A stretch of DNA of 57,478 nt from Verrucomicrobiia bacterium (GCA_035495615.1 DATJFP010000069.1:1-57478); one strand, 5' to 3'; shown: positions 40,331-49,102, numbered from the stretch's first letter. The notes: a model not told the origin generated them from the sequence alone. Program-made: numbers and translations.

Positions 40331-42145
40331 TTAATCTTTGGCGCCGTATTGCCGGAGATGCAGCATCACGTCGTGATGCTCCTTCAGGGAAGCCAGGCGC
40401 AGCGCGGTCTGTCCCACAATGTTCTGGGCGTTGACGTCCGCGCCGTGCTGCAGCAGGAGTTTCACTACTTCGAGGCGTCCGTCCTGGGCCGCGAGCATGA
40501 GCGGCGTCATTTCCAGGTCCCCGCGGATGTTCACGTCGAGCCCCTGTGAAATGAGCGATTGGACCGATTCCGGGGTGCCGATGAGCGCGGCGCGCAGCAG
40601 TTCTTCGGGCGCGTGATGGGATTTCGAAAACGTCATTTCGTGCACTTTTTTCTTCATGGGCACCGCCGCCGCTTTCTTGGCAGCCGGCGCAAGAGGCGCT
40701 TTTTTCAGGGGCTTGTTTCCGCGCAGCGATGTCGGAAGGGGCGGCAGCGGCTGGGGCGGTTCCACAACAATCGCTTCCTGGACTTTCTTCTTCGGTGCGG
40801 CGATCGGCGCGACCGCCATGGGTTTCATCGCGGGCACGTGCTGGGCCTGGACCGCAGCCGGCGCTTTCTTCATTTCCTGCGGCTTGAGCATGGGCTTCGG
40901 CGCCCCGGGAAAGGCCGGCATCCGGGCGGCGGACGGCGAAAACATTTCGGGAGCTTTCGGCGCCTTCGGCGCGATATCCGCGACACGCAGGCTGCGCAGG
41001 TCTTTGAGAATGCTTTCAAGTTCGACGTCATCCTGCGGCGAGGATTCCGAATTGAGAGCAGGCGCCGCGACCGGCTGCGGCTCGGGAATCCCGGCCTTCA
41101 CGGGAGGAACGGATTTTTTTGCAGCCGCGGAAACGGGCGCGGATGAAGTCTCCACCGGCGCGGCCTCTTTTTCTTCAGCTTCACGCGCCATGTTTTCCTC
41201 GTCAAAGGAGATGGATTCCTGCGAGATGTTGGCGGCCCATGTCAACGCGTCCAGAGAAGGCGTCGAGGCTTCGTCCCCCTCCGCGGGAGGGAGCGCGGCT
41301 TCCAGCGGCTGAGGAGGATTTTCCACGCCGTCCGCGAATTGAGTCGGCACACGGGCGGGACGGTTTCGCACCACGTTTTCCATTTTCTTGGGCGCCGCGC
41401 TTTTGCGCGCTTCCATCAATTCTTTTCCGGTCGGAGAATGGGAAGGGATAGGCGATTTTTTTTCCGGCGCCGTCTGTTTGAGAATCTCCCGCTTCGGTGC
41501 CGGTTCTTCCTTGGCGCCTGCCTGCTTCAGCCGGTCCACGATCTCATGAAAACCTTTCTTGGCGGCGGTGGAGAGCGCGGTTTCCCCGTCTTCGCTCTTG
41601 ATGTTCACGTCCGCGCCGTGCTCGAGGAAAAGTTCCAGGAGTTTTTCGTCGCCCTGGTTGGCGGCCAGCATGAGAAGGCTGACTCCGAGGCGCTCTTTTT
41701 CGTTCACGTCCGCGCCCTTTTCCAGGAGGATCTTGACCACATCGTAATGGCCCCACAACGTGGCACGGGCAATGGCCCGGATGCCGAAAGAATCCCGCGC
41801 ATTGGCCGAGACCCCGGCGTCCAGGAGCTCCCGGGTCTTCGCCAGGTCCCCGGTCATGGCCGCGACGCAGAGGCCGTGATGCACCTCGTAGGTCTTCTCC
41901 TCGGCCTGGCTTTCGGCCGCGGCCGGTTCCGGTTCCGGGGCAGGCTTCTTTATAAAGGAAGGCCGGAGCATGTCTTTGACGCGCGTGAACAGGGTTTTGG
42001 GCGGACCCGCTTCAGGGAGAGAAGGAAAAGCTTTCTGGGAAGAAGGGACAGGGAGGCTTTCGTAAAAGCCCTCGCCCACGTAAATCATGACGAAGGCTGA
42101 AACGACGAGCATGCAAAGGATGAAGGAGACTTTGATGGTCTTCAT
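40331..42145 (-). CDS. Membrane-anchored protein with two separate ankyrin blocks
   Basis: 604 residues. An N-terminal signal anchor (about 6-25) leads to four ankyrin repeats (about 90-215: ARELLDAGVSANARDSFG-type; VVKILLEKGADVNEKERLG). A long Pro/Ala/Lys-rich, probably disordered linker (about 215-515) follows, and then two or three ankyrin repeats at the C-terminus (about 525-604, VVKLLLQHGADVNAQNIVGQ). The protein is likely periplasmic or exposed at the outer surface. ATG at 42145 is chosen with AAGG 5 bases upstream. The two-block layout is unusual. Confidence 0.85.
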   Translation of the reverse strand: MKTIKVSFILCMLVVSAFVMIYVGEGFYESLPVPSSQKAFPSLPEAGPPKTLFTRVKDMLRPSFIKKPAPEPEPAAAESQAEEKTYEVHHGLCVAAMTGDLAKTRELLDAGVSANARDSFGIRAIARATLWGHYDVVKILLEKGADVNEKERLGVSLLMLAANQGDEKLLELFLEHGADVNIKSEDGETALSTAAKKGFHEIVDRLKQAGAKEEPAPKREILKQTAPEKKSPIPSHSPTGKELMEARKSAAPKKMENVVRNRPARVPTQFADGVENPPQPLEAALPPAEGDEASTPSLDALTWAANISQESISFDEENMAREAEEKEAAPVETSSAPVSAAAKKSVPPVKAGIPEPQPVAAPALNSESSPQDDVELESILKDLRSLRVADIAPKAPKAPEMFSPSAARMPAFPGAPKPMLKPQEMKKAPAAVQAQHVPAMKPMAVAPIAAPKKKVQEAIVVEPPQPLPPLPTSLRGNKPLKKAPLAPAAKKAAAVPMKKKVHEMTFSKSHHAPEELLRAALIGTPESVQSLISQGLDVNIRGDLEMTPLMLAAQDGRLEVVKLLLQHGADVNAQNIVGQTALRLASLKEHHDVMLHLRQYGAKD

Positions 42146-42319
42146 CACATCCTTTTAAGGCTTGTCACTTTGATGCGCAACGTGTCCACCGATTGACGCC
42201 GTAAGCGCCCAAAAAAATCCAAAGAAAACAAAGGGGTCAAAGGAAACGATGAGCTACCTTTTCCATATCATCGTCATCTGTCGAAAAATATCAAGCAAAA
42301 TTATCGTGAGAAAAAAAAT

Positions 42320-42336
42320 CGCGGCGGGATTTCGCG
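42320..42336 (-). terminator. Weak terminator-like hairpin after cysN
   Basis: Just after the cysN stop on minus: CGCG, a 9-base loop, CGCG and then a run of eight T. The stem is only four pairs, so function is uncertain. Confidence 0.35.
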
Positions 42337-44184
42337 TTATTTGGAATCGGAGGGACGAAAAATTTTCGCGGCTTCGAGCAGTTCGATCACTTTAGACGTG
42401 TTTTTTTCCGCGCTGTCTTTCGGATTAAGGTTGAGATCGACGATGCCCTGCCGGAATTCGTTCTTGCCGACGTTGATGATCGTGATCGCGTCGCGGCTCG
42501 TGACTTCCTGGAGCAGGCTCAACTCTTCGTCATTCAAATTGCTGGCGGTCGCGAGCACGATGAGCCCCGCGTCCATCAAAATGTGGGAAACTTCGCCCAG
42601 GCGGCGGACATGTTCGCGGCGCGCCGCCTTGTGTTTTTCCATGTCCGCGTCCAAACCGCGGAGAAGGTTGCCGATGCCGAGGAAATACGTCTTGCAGCCG
42701 CGCTCAAAAAGCGCTTTTTCGACCTCTTTGGCGATAGTCTTCTTGTCCACACCGACTTTTCCCGTGAGAAGAAGCAGCCGCGTCAGATGCCCGTACTTTT
42801 TCCGGCGCTCTTCCGGATCCACGATGCTGAAATCCCACTTTTCCTCGCGGCGCAGCACCTGCTCACGCACGTCGGCCTGCTCGTCCTTGACGAGTTCGGT
42901 GATAATGCCTCCCCCGGCGATGTCGTATTGGTCCACGATGACGAAACGGCCCGTGGCTTCGATGTCCCCGGCCAGGTCAAAGGCAATAGGAGACGAACAT
43001 TCCAGGACGAGCTCGGCCACGTCGTGGCGCTCGATCTTGTTTTTATCCGCTTTCTTGAGCTCGGACGCGTCGATCACCTTCTTGATTTCCTTGAGCGTGA
43101 CCGGAATTTTGGCGGTCCCGAGCTTCAGCTTGTATTCCTTGTCCTTCACCATGGGCTGGCGGCCCATCCAGAAGATCTTCACCTTCACCAGCGTACTGAC
43201 AAGCGGCAGCGGTTCATCCAGCTTGCACATGACGTCGCCGCGGTTGATGTAGATCTGCTCTTTCAGCGTGACCGCGCTGGAAGCGCCGGCCACAATGCGC
43301 TGCTTTGCGGACGCGTTGAAGACTTCGATCGATTTGATCTCCGACCGTTTATTGGAGGGCAGGAAGATGACTTTGTCACCCACGGCCGCGGTGCCCGCCT
43401 CGACTTTGCCCGCCACGATACGGCGCTCGTCGCCCGACTCGGTGAATTTGTAGATGGCCTGCACGGGCATGCGGAACGGCTTTTTATCCAGCGTCGCGGA
43501 TTTTTCGAAAGCGTCGAGCACATCGAGGACCGTGTCAACGTTCGCCCACTCTTTTCCCTTGAGCGAGGATCCCGGGACCATGTTGACGCCGTTCAGCGCG
43601 GAGATCGGGATGAAAAATTTGGGCGTGAGCCCGATCTGCTTCAGGAACGCGCGGTATTCTTTTTCGATTTTCCGGAAAACCTTCTCGTCCCAGTTCACGA
43701 GGTCCATTTTGTTGACGCAGACCGCGACCTGGTTGATGCCGAGCATGGAGAGAAGATAACCGTGGCGCTTGGAATTTTCCTGGATGCCTTCCTTGGCGTC
43801 GATGATGAGAAGCGCGGCTTCGGCGCGCGCGGCGCCGGAGACCATGTTCTTCAGGAACTCGATGTGGCCAGGCGCGTCGATGATGATGTACTCGCGCTTC
43901 TTGCTCTTGAAAAAGCAGCGGGCGGAATCGATCGTGATGCCCTGGGCCTGCTCATCTTTGAGCGCATCGAGGAGAAAGGCGTATTCGAAGGGTTTGGCGT
44001 TGCGCTTGCAGTCGGCCTTCACCTGCTCGAGCTTGCCCTCGGGAAGTGAGCCCGTGTCGGCCAGAAGACGGCCCACCACCGTGCTTTTGCCGTGGTCCAC
44101 ATGGCCCACGATCACGATGTTCATTTTTTCCTGGGGCGCTTTCGCGGACGCTTTGGATTTCGTTTGTTTCTGAGTGGAGGGCAT
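42337..44184 (-). CDS. cysN: CysN-type sulfate adenylyltransferase GTPase with degenerate APS-kinase-like domain
   Basis: 615 residues. The EF-Tu-like GTPase has G1 GHVDHGKS (27-34), a G3 DAPGH and G4 NKMD, then two beta-barrel domains (to about 440). A C-terminal P-loop-like domain (about 465-600) sits where NodQ/CysNC proteins carry APS kinase, but its motif reads LLTGKVGVDKKT instead of GxSGSGKST: the final Gly is Asp and the Ser/Thr after Lys is Lys. CysN uses GTP to drive ATP sulfurylase activity of CysD, making APS. ATG at 44184 overlaps the cysD stop (TAATG). No other sulfate reduction genes are in the window. Confidence 0.9.
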   Translation of the reverse strand: MPSTQKQTKSKASAKAPQEKMNIVIVGHVDHGKSTVVGRLLADTGSLPEGKLEQVKADCKRNAKPFEYAFLLDALKDEQAQGITIDSARCFFKSKKREYIIIDAPGHIEFLKNMVSGAARAEAALLIIDAKEGIQENSKRHGYLLSMLGINQVAVCVNKMDLVNWDEKVFRKIEKEYRAFLKQIGLTPKFFIPISALNGVNMVPGSSLKGKEWANVDTVLDVLDAFEKSATLDKKPFRMPVQAIYKFTESGDERRIVAGKVEAGTAAVGDKVIFLPSNKRSEIKSIEVFNASAKQRIVAGASSAVTLKEQIYINRGDVMCKLDEPLPLVSTLVKVKIFWMGRQPMVKDKEYKLKLGTAKIPVTLKEIKKVIDASELKKADKNKIERHDVAELVLECSSPIAFDLAGDIEATGRFVIVDQYDIAGGGIITELVKDEQADVREQVLRREEKWDFSIVDPEERRKKYGHLTRLLLLTGKVGVDKKTIAKEVEKALFERGCKTYFLGIGNLLRGLDADMEKHKAARREHVRRLGEVSHILMDAGLIVLATASNLNDEELSLLQEVTSRDAITIINVGKNEFRQGIVDLNLNPKDSAEKNTSKVIELLEAAKIFRPSDSK

Positions 44185-45065
44185 TACATGTACCCGCCGC
44201 GCCGGAGGGTCTCGAGGCCGCCGCCGTCTTCTTTGTCCTGCGCGCGGCCCGAACGCTCGGCAATGTTTTTGAATTTGCCGGTCTTCAGCTCTTCGATGAT
44301 TTCTTTCACGTTTTTCGCCGTGGATTCGACGGGAAACGTGCAGGGAAAGCACCCCAGCGAACGGTAGCGCTTGCCCTCGCCGCGGTCGAAATAAAGCGAC
44401 GTGACCGGAATATTTTCGCGGTCGATGTATTCCCAGATGTCCAGCTCAGTCCAGTCGAGCAGCGGATGAATGCGGATATGCGTGCCGGGCGCGAAATCGG
44501 TCTTGAACTGGTTCCAGAGTTCCGGCGGCTGGTCGCCGACGTCCCAGTCGCTGCGCTTGTCGCGCGGCGAAAAATAACGCTCCTTGGAGCGGCTTCCCTC
44601 TTCGTCCGCGCGCACGCCCACGATCACGCCCGTGTAGGGTTCAGTGTTCGTGTCGGTCACATATTTTTTCTTGTCGTGATCCATGCGGTAGCGCGTCCAG
44701 GTGCCGGCGAGCGTATTGCGCAGCGCATCGGTCTTCAGCGCCTTGCAGCAGGACACGCGGTCGAGCGCGCCGTCCGGAAAGGTCTGCTTGGCTTTCAGCG
44801 CCTCGGTGTTCTGGCCGTAGACCATGTTCAGGCCCCATTCGAGCGCGAGCTTATCGCGGTACTCGATCATTTCCGGGAGCTTATAAGAAGTGTCGATGTG
44901 GACGAGCGGGAACGGCACATGGCCGAGGAAGGCTTTGCGCGCCAGCCACAAAAGGACGGTGCTGTCCTTGCCGATCGACCACAGCATTACCAGGCTCTTG
45001 AAGTGGCTGTAGGCCTCGCGAAGGATATAAACCGACTGGCTTTCGAGTTTTTCTAACTGGTCCAT
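44184..45065 (-). CDS. cysD: Sulfate adenylyltransferase subunit 2
   Basis: 293 residues of the PP-loop ATPase family. The PP motif is [20 protein letters not shown] (about 27-46), followed by [20 protein letters not shown], a Cys-containing [13 protein letters not shown] and [20 protein letters not shown] near the end. CysD and CysN together activate sulfate to APS. A TGn-TAGAAT promoter stands 55 bases upstream and AAGGG before the ATG. Confidence 0.94.
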   Translation of the reverse strand: MDQLEKLESQSVYILREAYSHFKSLVMLWSIGKDSTVLLWLARKAFLGHVPFPLVHIDTSYKLPEMIEYRDKLALEWGLNMVYGQNTEALKAKQTFPDGALDRVSCCKALKTDALRNTLAGTWTRYRMDHDKKKYVTDTNTEPYTGVIVGVRADEEGSRSKERYFSPRDKRSDWDVGDQPPELWNQFKTDFAPGTHIRIHPLLDWTELDIWEYIDRENIPVTSLYFDRGEGKRYRSLGCFPCTFPVESTAKNVKEIIEELKTGKFKNIAERSGRAQDKEDGGGLETLRRGGYM

Positions 45066-45119
45066 CTAAATTACCCTTACAACGATTGGGATTGCCTTTC
45101 TTGGCGGGGTAAGAGGCGT

Positions 45120-45128
45120 ATTCTATCA
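45120..45128 (-). promoter_or_regulatory. Predicted extended -10 promoter of cysDN
   Basis: On minus, TGATAGAAT is an extended -10 box with no convincing -35, about 55 bases before the cysD ATG. Confidence 0.45.
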
Positions 45129-45153
45129 CAGACATCGGTTTTCCGGGAGTTTT

Positions 45154-45747
45154 TTACGGGTTCCCGAGGAACTCGACGGCTTTCACGAGCGCTTCCCCCA
45201 TCCGGCGGTAGCCGTTCACGTCCGGATGCACTTCGTCCGGAGAAACCGCGATGAAACCGGGCCGCGCCGGATCTTCCATGATTTTATAGACGTCCGCAAA
45301 AACAAGCCCGGACTCCCGGGCCCGCGCCCCGACGAGCCGGTTCAACTCCACGATCTTTTTTTTGATTTCGGCGCTTGCGAGATTGAGCGGAATGATCGAA
45401 CACGCGATCACGCGGATGCCCGCCCCCCGCGCTTTTTCGTACATTGCGTCGAGATTGGCCATGGCCTCGGCAGGCTCATGCCCTTGATAAAGATCATTCG
45501 TCCCAGCCATGATGATGACCACGTCAGGATGATTGTCGAGCACGTCGTAGTCGAAACGCAGGAGGATTTGGTCGGTGCGCTGGCCGCGCATGCCGCGGTT
45601 CAGCACTTCCCAGCCCGGGCGGGCTTTCATCATCCAGTAGGCGTACTGGCTTTGTTCGTTGCCCTCGCCTGCGGGCGGACGCTCGCGAGGGGAAAAAAAA
45701 CCGGGCGTGCCGGCCGTCGCCGACGCGCCAAGGCCCACGATCTTCAA
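45154..45747 (-). CDS. SGNH/GDSL hydrolase 2 (paralog)
   Basis: 197 residues, a close paralog of the protein at 38249. They share the layout TAGTP.FFSPRE.PP and QSQYAYWMMK, VLNRG.RGQR.DQI and the NDLYQG block. Here block I reads VGLGASATAG, so the Asp of the usual GDS is Ala; the nucleophile Ser9 is kept. Block V is DEVHPDVNGYRRMG. I chose TTG at 45747, which overlaps the stop of the upstream gene (TTGA). No signal peptide remains, so this copy is cytoplasmic, unlike its paralog. Confidence 0.85.
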   Translation of the reverse strand: MKIVGLGASATAGTPGFFSPRERPPAGEGNEQSQYAYWMMKARPGWEVLNRGMRGQRTDQILLRFDYDVLDNHPDVVIIMAGTNDLYQGHEPAEAMANLDAMYEKARGAGIRVIACSIIPLNLASAEIKKKIVELNRLVGARARESGLVFADVYKIMEDPARPGFIAVSPDEVHPDVNGYRRMGEALVKAVEFLGNP

Positions 45748-46064
45748 GAGATGCTGTCCTCGATCACTTCGCGCAGCTCCTCGCAAAGCGAAGCCAGCGT
45801 GGTGCGGGTCCTGTCGATTTCAATGCGCGCGTTCAGGATGTTATCTTCGGAGTCGTCGCTCCGGTAGCCCGAGCCCAAATCCTGGACGAATTGCTCCACT
45901 TCTTTGGCGCGCGGCACCGACGCTTCCCTGAAAAAGCGCACGAGGCGCTCCTGGATCTCCGGGATGGCGTGCACCCATTTGAGGTCGTCCCTCTTTTTGA
46001 GGACGCGGCAGGCGATCTCGATTTCCTGCATGCAGGCGATGATGCCCGCGAGCTCGCGGTTCAT
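45744..46064 (-). CDS. Small helical protein of unknown function
   Basis: 106 residues, helical, no signal peptide. It contains ACMQEIEIACRVLKKRDDLK, KWVHAIPEIQERLVRFFREA and a C-terminal helix ELREVIEDSIS. AAGGAAAAAG stands before the ATG at 46064, inside the end of the FKBP gene (4 bases from its stop). It is coupled to SGNH hydrolase 2. I recognise no family. Confidence 0.7.
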   Translation of the reverse strand: MNRELAGIIACMQEIEIACRVLKKRDDLKWVHAIPEIQERLVRFFREASVPRAKEVEQFVQDLGSGYRSDDSEDNILNARIEIDRTRTTLASLCEELREVIEDSIS

Positions 46065-46066
46065 GG

Positions 46067-46570
46067 TCAATCTTTTTCCTTATCGTCCGGAAAATCTTCC
46101 ATGAAAGGGAACGGTCCGCCGGACGCGCTTTGCGAAGTCACGCTGACAACCTCAACGCGGTAGGTCAGCGTTTTTCCGGCCATGGGGTGATTGAAATTCA
46201 TGATGACGGAATCTTTTTTGATCTCGTGGATGCGCCCGACTTTCAGGCTGCCGTCCGGCTGTTCTTCCTGAAGAACCATGCCGACTTTGAGCTCGCGGCC
46301 CTGCGGCATTTCGCTCATCGGGAGTTCGACTAAAGCTTCCGGTTTTAAAAGGCCGTAAGCCTCTTCCGGCGCCAGCGTGAATTCCAGCGTCTCGCCCTCC
46401 CGCTTTCCTTCCACCTTGCGCTGCAAGGCGGGAAGCACTCGGGGATTGCCCTGAACATAATAAAAAGGCGGCTTGCCGCGCGTGCTCTCGATGATTTTGC
46501 CTTCGGAGGTCACGGTGTAATGCAGCCGCACGCTTTTACCTTCCTGGATGACTTCATTTTTGGCTTCCAT
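46067..46570 (-). CDS. SlyD-type FKBP peptidyl-prolyl isomerase
   Basis: 167 residues. FKBP core: KSVRLHYTVTSEGKIIESTR, PALQRKVEGKREGETLEFTL, the insert-in-flap region PEEAYGLLKPEALVELPMSE and NFNHPMAGKTLTYRVEVVSV typical of SlyD/FkpB-like proteins. It lacks the His-rich metal-binding tail of E. coli SlyD and ends with an acidic tail. No signal peptide, so it is a cytoplasmic chaperone or prolyl isomerase. The ATG has no clear Shine-Dalgarno. Confidence 0.9.
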   Translation of the reverse strand: MEAKNEVIQEGKSVRLHYTVTSEGKIIESTRGKPPFYYVQGNPRVLPALQRKVEGKREGETLEFTLAPEEAYGLLKPEALVELPMSEMPQGRELKVGMVLQEEQPDGSLKVGRIHEIKKDSVIMNFNHPMAGKTLTYRVEVVSVTSQSASGGPFPFMEDFPDDKEKD

Positions 46571-46602
46571 GGAGAGGTATTCTACGGATTGTCCCGGCGG
46601 TT

Positions 46603-47529
46603 TCAAGCGCCTTGCGTTTCGGGCGGCCGTCTCGGAGAGGCTGTGATGATGAGCGCCACGGAAATGATGATCAAGACGCCGGAAAGGGCGATGCGGAAAG
46701 AGAACGGCTCCCCCAGCACGGTCCAGCCAAGGAGCACGGCGATCAGAGGATTCACGTAAGCGTGCGTGGCCACGATCGCCGGGCTTGTCATCTTGAGAAG
46801 CCATTGGTACGCGGTAAATCCCGCGATGCTGCCGAAGACCACCAGATAGACCATGGCGGCCAGGGAAACCGGCTGCAGCCTTTGGAATGAAAACTCATGC
46901 GTCTGGCCGACCGCAAATGCAAACAGCATAAGCAGCGTGCCTCCGGTCAGCATTTGAATGCTGACGACCATCGCATCCGATTCCGGCGCCGGCAATTTCT
47001 TGGCGAACACGGAACCCAGTGCCCAGGAAAACGACGCCATCAGCAGCGTACATGCGCCTACGGGATTAATGCCGCCCGTCACCGCCGAAGGGCGCGCGAG
47101 CATTGCAATGCCGCAAAAACCCAGAAATAGTCCGGCATAAATGCCGCCATGCGGCCGCTCCCGGTTCCAGGCCCAGTCGACCAGCACCATCCACATGGGC
47201 ACCGACGCCACGAAAAGCGATGCGATGCCGGACGGAACCAGGCGCTGCGACCACGACACCACGCCCGTGCCTCCGAACAAAAGGAAAAAACCCACGGCCG
47301 CATGCGACAAGGCCTCGCGGCGCGGCGGAAACCGGTGCCCCCTGGCTTTCGAAAAAGCAAAAAGCGCCGCGCCCGCGATCAAAAAGCGGAGCGACGATTC
47401 CATGAAAGGCGGAATGCTGCGCAGTGCGAGCTGCCTTGCGAGGAAGGTCGCGCCCCAGAGCACGTAGATACAGAAGAAAGCCGCGGCGATGACCGCGCGG
47501 CTTGGATGCCGGCCGGAAGAAGCGGACAC
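46603..47529 (-). CDS. EamA/DMT-family transporter
   Basis: About 308 residues with ten hydrophobic segments in two EamA repeats: FFCIYVLWGATFLARQLALR, PPFMESSLRFLIAGAALFAF, FFLLFGGTGVVSWSQRLVPS, then TLLMASFSWALGSVFAKKLP and VATHAYVNPLIAVLLGWTVL. Members export amino acids, nucleosides or other metabolites; the substrate is not visible. GTG at 47529 follows the xthA stop by one base and is the only reasonable start; there is no clear Shine-Dalgarno, so coupling to xthA is likely. Confidence 0.9.
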   Translation of the reverse strand: MSASSGRHPSRAVIAAAFFCIYVLWGATFLARQLALRSIPPFMESSLRFLIAGAALFAFSKARGHRFPPRREALSHAAVGFFLLFGGTGVVSWSQRLVPSGIASLFVASVPMWMVLVDWAWNRERPHGGIYAGLFLGFCGIAMLARPSAVTGGINPVGACTLLMASFSWALGSVFAKKLPAPESDAMVVSIQMLTGGTLLMLFAFAVGQTHEFSFQRLQPVSLAAMVYLVVFGSIAGFTAYQWLLKMTSPAIVATHAYVNPLIAVLLGWTVLGEPFSFRIALSGVLIIISVALIITASPRRPPETQGA

Positions 47530-47530
47530 G

Positions 47531-48289
47531 TTAAAAATCCAGGGTGATGCTGACCGGGCAATGGTCCGAGCCCATGATATGCGGGAGGATCGACGAGGCC
47601 TTGAGTTTTGGCCGGAGCGAACCGGAGACGCAGAAATAATCGATGCGCCACCCCACGTTGCGGGCGCGCGCATTGGCGAAGGGCGCCCACCAGGTGTAAT
47701 GGCCGCCTTCTTTCTGAAAGACGCGGAACGCGTCAAGAAAACCCGCGGCCACGATGTTGTCGAAACCCGCGCGCTCCTGCGGCGTGAAGCCGTGGTTTTT
47801 CACGTTCGATTTGGGATTAGAAAGGTCGATCTCGGTGTGCGCCACGTTGAGATCGCCGCAGAAAATGACGGGCTTTTTCTTCTCGAGTTTTTTGACGTGC
47901 TTCAGGAAATCCACGTCCCACTCGAGCTCGCGGTACGGCAGCCGCGAAAGGTCGCGCTTGGAATTCGGCGTGTACACGTTGACGAGAAAAAAATTTTTGT
48001 ATTCGGCGTTGATGACGCGGCCTTCCTTGTCATGCTTGTCCGCGCCGATGCCGTAAGTCACTTTTTCGGGCTTCGTCTTGGTGAAGATGGCGGTGCCGGA
48101 ATAGCCCTTTTTTTCGGCGGCGTTCCAATAGATTTCATAGTGGGAAGGGAGCGGGGTTTCCACGTCTTCGCGGGTCGCCTTGACCTCCTGGAGGCAAAGG
48201 ATGTCGGGATCCTCTTTCTTCACGAAACCCAGGAAATCCTTCTTCAGGACTGCACGCAACCCATTGACATTCCAGGAAATAAGCTTCAT
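47531..48289 (-). CDS. xthA: Exodeoxyribonuclease III (AP endonuclease)
   Basis: 252 residues. The EEP-fold motifs are ISWNVNGLRAVLKKDF, DILCLQEVKA with catalytic Glu, GYSGTAIFTK, VIFCGDLNVAH, the Arg/Asp segment NVGWRIDYFCVS and SDHCPVSITLDF with the final catalytic His. It cuts at abasic sites in base-excision repair. AAAGGGG stands before the ATG. An extended -10 promoter TGC-TATAAT lies close upstream. Confidence 0.95.
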   Translation of the reverse strand: MKLISWNVNGLRAVLKKDFLGFVKKEDPDILCLQEVKATREDVETPLPSHYEIYWNAAEKKGYSGTAIFTKTKPEKVTYGIGADKHDKEGRVINAEYKNFFLVNVYTPNSKRDLSRLPYRELEWDVDFLKHVKKLEKKKPVIFCGDLNVAHTEIDLSNPKSNVKNHGFTPQERAGFDNIVAAGFLDAFRVFQKEGGHYTWWAPFANARARNVGWRIDYFCVSGSLRPKLKASSILPHIMGSDHCPVSITLDF

Positions 48290-48292
48290 AAG
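48264..48292 (+). promoter_or_regulatory. Possible promoter for the riboswitch and protease gene
   Basis: On plus: TTGACA (48264-48269), 17 bases, CATAAG (48287-48292). The transcript would carry about 115 bases before the aptamer. The -10 matches at four of six positions. Position is inside the start of xthA on the other strand. Confidence 0.35.
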
Positions 48293-48312
48293 CGCCCCTT
48301 TCGCAGGCGCGC

Positions 48313-48321
48313 ATTATAGCA
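48313..48321 (-). promoter_or_regulatory. Predicted extended -10 promoter of xthA
   Basis: On minus, TGCTATAAT is an extended -10 box 23 bases before the xthA ATG. No clear -35 box. Confidence 0.55.
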
Positions 48322-48415
48322 TTAAAAGGCGCCGGAAAGGTACTCCGGGCGTTGTAAGGCAGGCCAGGGCCGGGCATACTTTTGGGGAGAACTGAAAACC
48401 CGCATACCGCGGGTC

Positions 48416-48498
48416 TGGCACAACGCGTGCCTTAGGCAAACTGCCCGAAAGGGCAGGACGCAAAGCCACAGTCCCTGAATCATGGGAGGCTGGGCCGC
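48416..48498 (+). promoter_or_regulatory. Cyclic-di-GMP-I (GEMM) riboswitch
   Basis: The plus strand reads TTAGGCAAACTGCCC, GAAA tetraloop, GGGCAGGACGCAAAGCC, then ACAGTCCCTGAATCATGGGA and GGCTGGGCCGCC. The GGCAAAC and GGACGCAAAGCC segments around a GAAA-capped stem, and the closing GGC...GCC stem, are the GEMM-I signature. By eye the base at the position equal to Vc2 G20 is G, which favours c-di-GMP over cGAMP. It lies 65 bases before the start codon of the protease gene on the same strand. I see no clear terminator, so control at translation or by another structure is possible. Confidence 0.85.
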
Positions 48499-48562
48499 CA
48501 CCACTCGGGTCGTCTTCCGCTCCGCGGAATTTGCCGGCAGTTCCCACACAACGGAACCGGCA

Positions 48563-49102
48563 ATGAAAAGAACCGCGGCTTTCTTCGCTTTGATGATCGG
48601 CCTTCAAATGATTTCCGGCGCGCCCTTGCCCGCTCAAGTCTCCTTTCAAGCCGCGCTCCGCATTCCGGCCATGGCGGACCTGATTTCCCTTTCCCCTAAA
48701 GACCTTGCCAGGTTCATGAGGAAAAATTTTCGCTTCCAGGACGACGCGCGGATTTTCCGGCAGGAAGATTACTGGCAATCGCCCGAAGAGTTCTGGCGGA
48801 GGAAAACCGGCGACTGCGAGGATTATGCGCTGTTCAGCCAGTACGTGCTGAGCCTCCAGGGGAAGGAAGCGTTTGTCGTGAGTCTTTACGACATCACGGG
48901 CTACGGCCACACCGTGACGCTCTTCAAGGAAGACGGGCGGTACAACGTCATGAACGAAGACCGCTTTTACGCCTATCGCTCCCCCACGATCGAAGAAGCG
49001 CTCACGCGCATTCATCCGCTATGGACCTGGGCCGCGGTCGCCGTCCGCAACAACACGCGCGGCGAAATGGTCCGGCGTCTCGACAATCCCGATCTCGCCT
49101 AG
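48563..49102 (+). CDS. Secreted transglutaminase-like cysteine protease (BTLCP/LapG-like)
   Basis: 180 codons. A signal peptide (about 1-24) leads into a transglutaminase-like fold: the catalytic Cys is in RKTGDCEDYALFSQ (about 84), His in YGHTVTLFKEDG (about 115) and Asp in NEDRFYAYRSPT. The family includes LapG, which clips large adhesins at the cell surface when c-di-GMP falls. The riboswitch upstream suggests direct c-di-GMP control of its expression. It is shorter than LapG and its target is not known. The ATG at 48563 follows GGAACC; a longer frame starts inside the riboswitch and is rejected. Confidence 0.85.
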   Translation: MKRTAAFFALMIGLQMISGAPLPAQVSFQAALRIPAMADLISLSPKDLARFMRKNFRFQDDARIFRQEDYWQSPEEFWRRKTGDCEDYALFSQYVLSLQGKEAFVVSLYDITGYGHTVTLFKEDGRYNVMNEDRFYAYRSPTIEEALTRIHPLWTWAAVAVRNNTRGEMVRRLDNPDLA

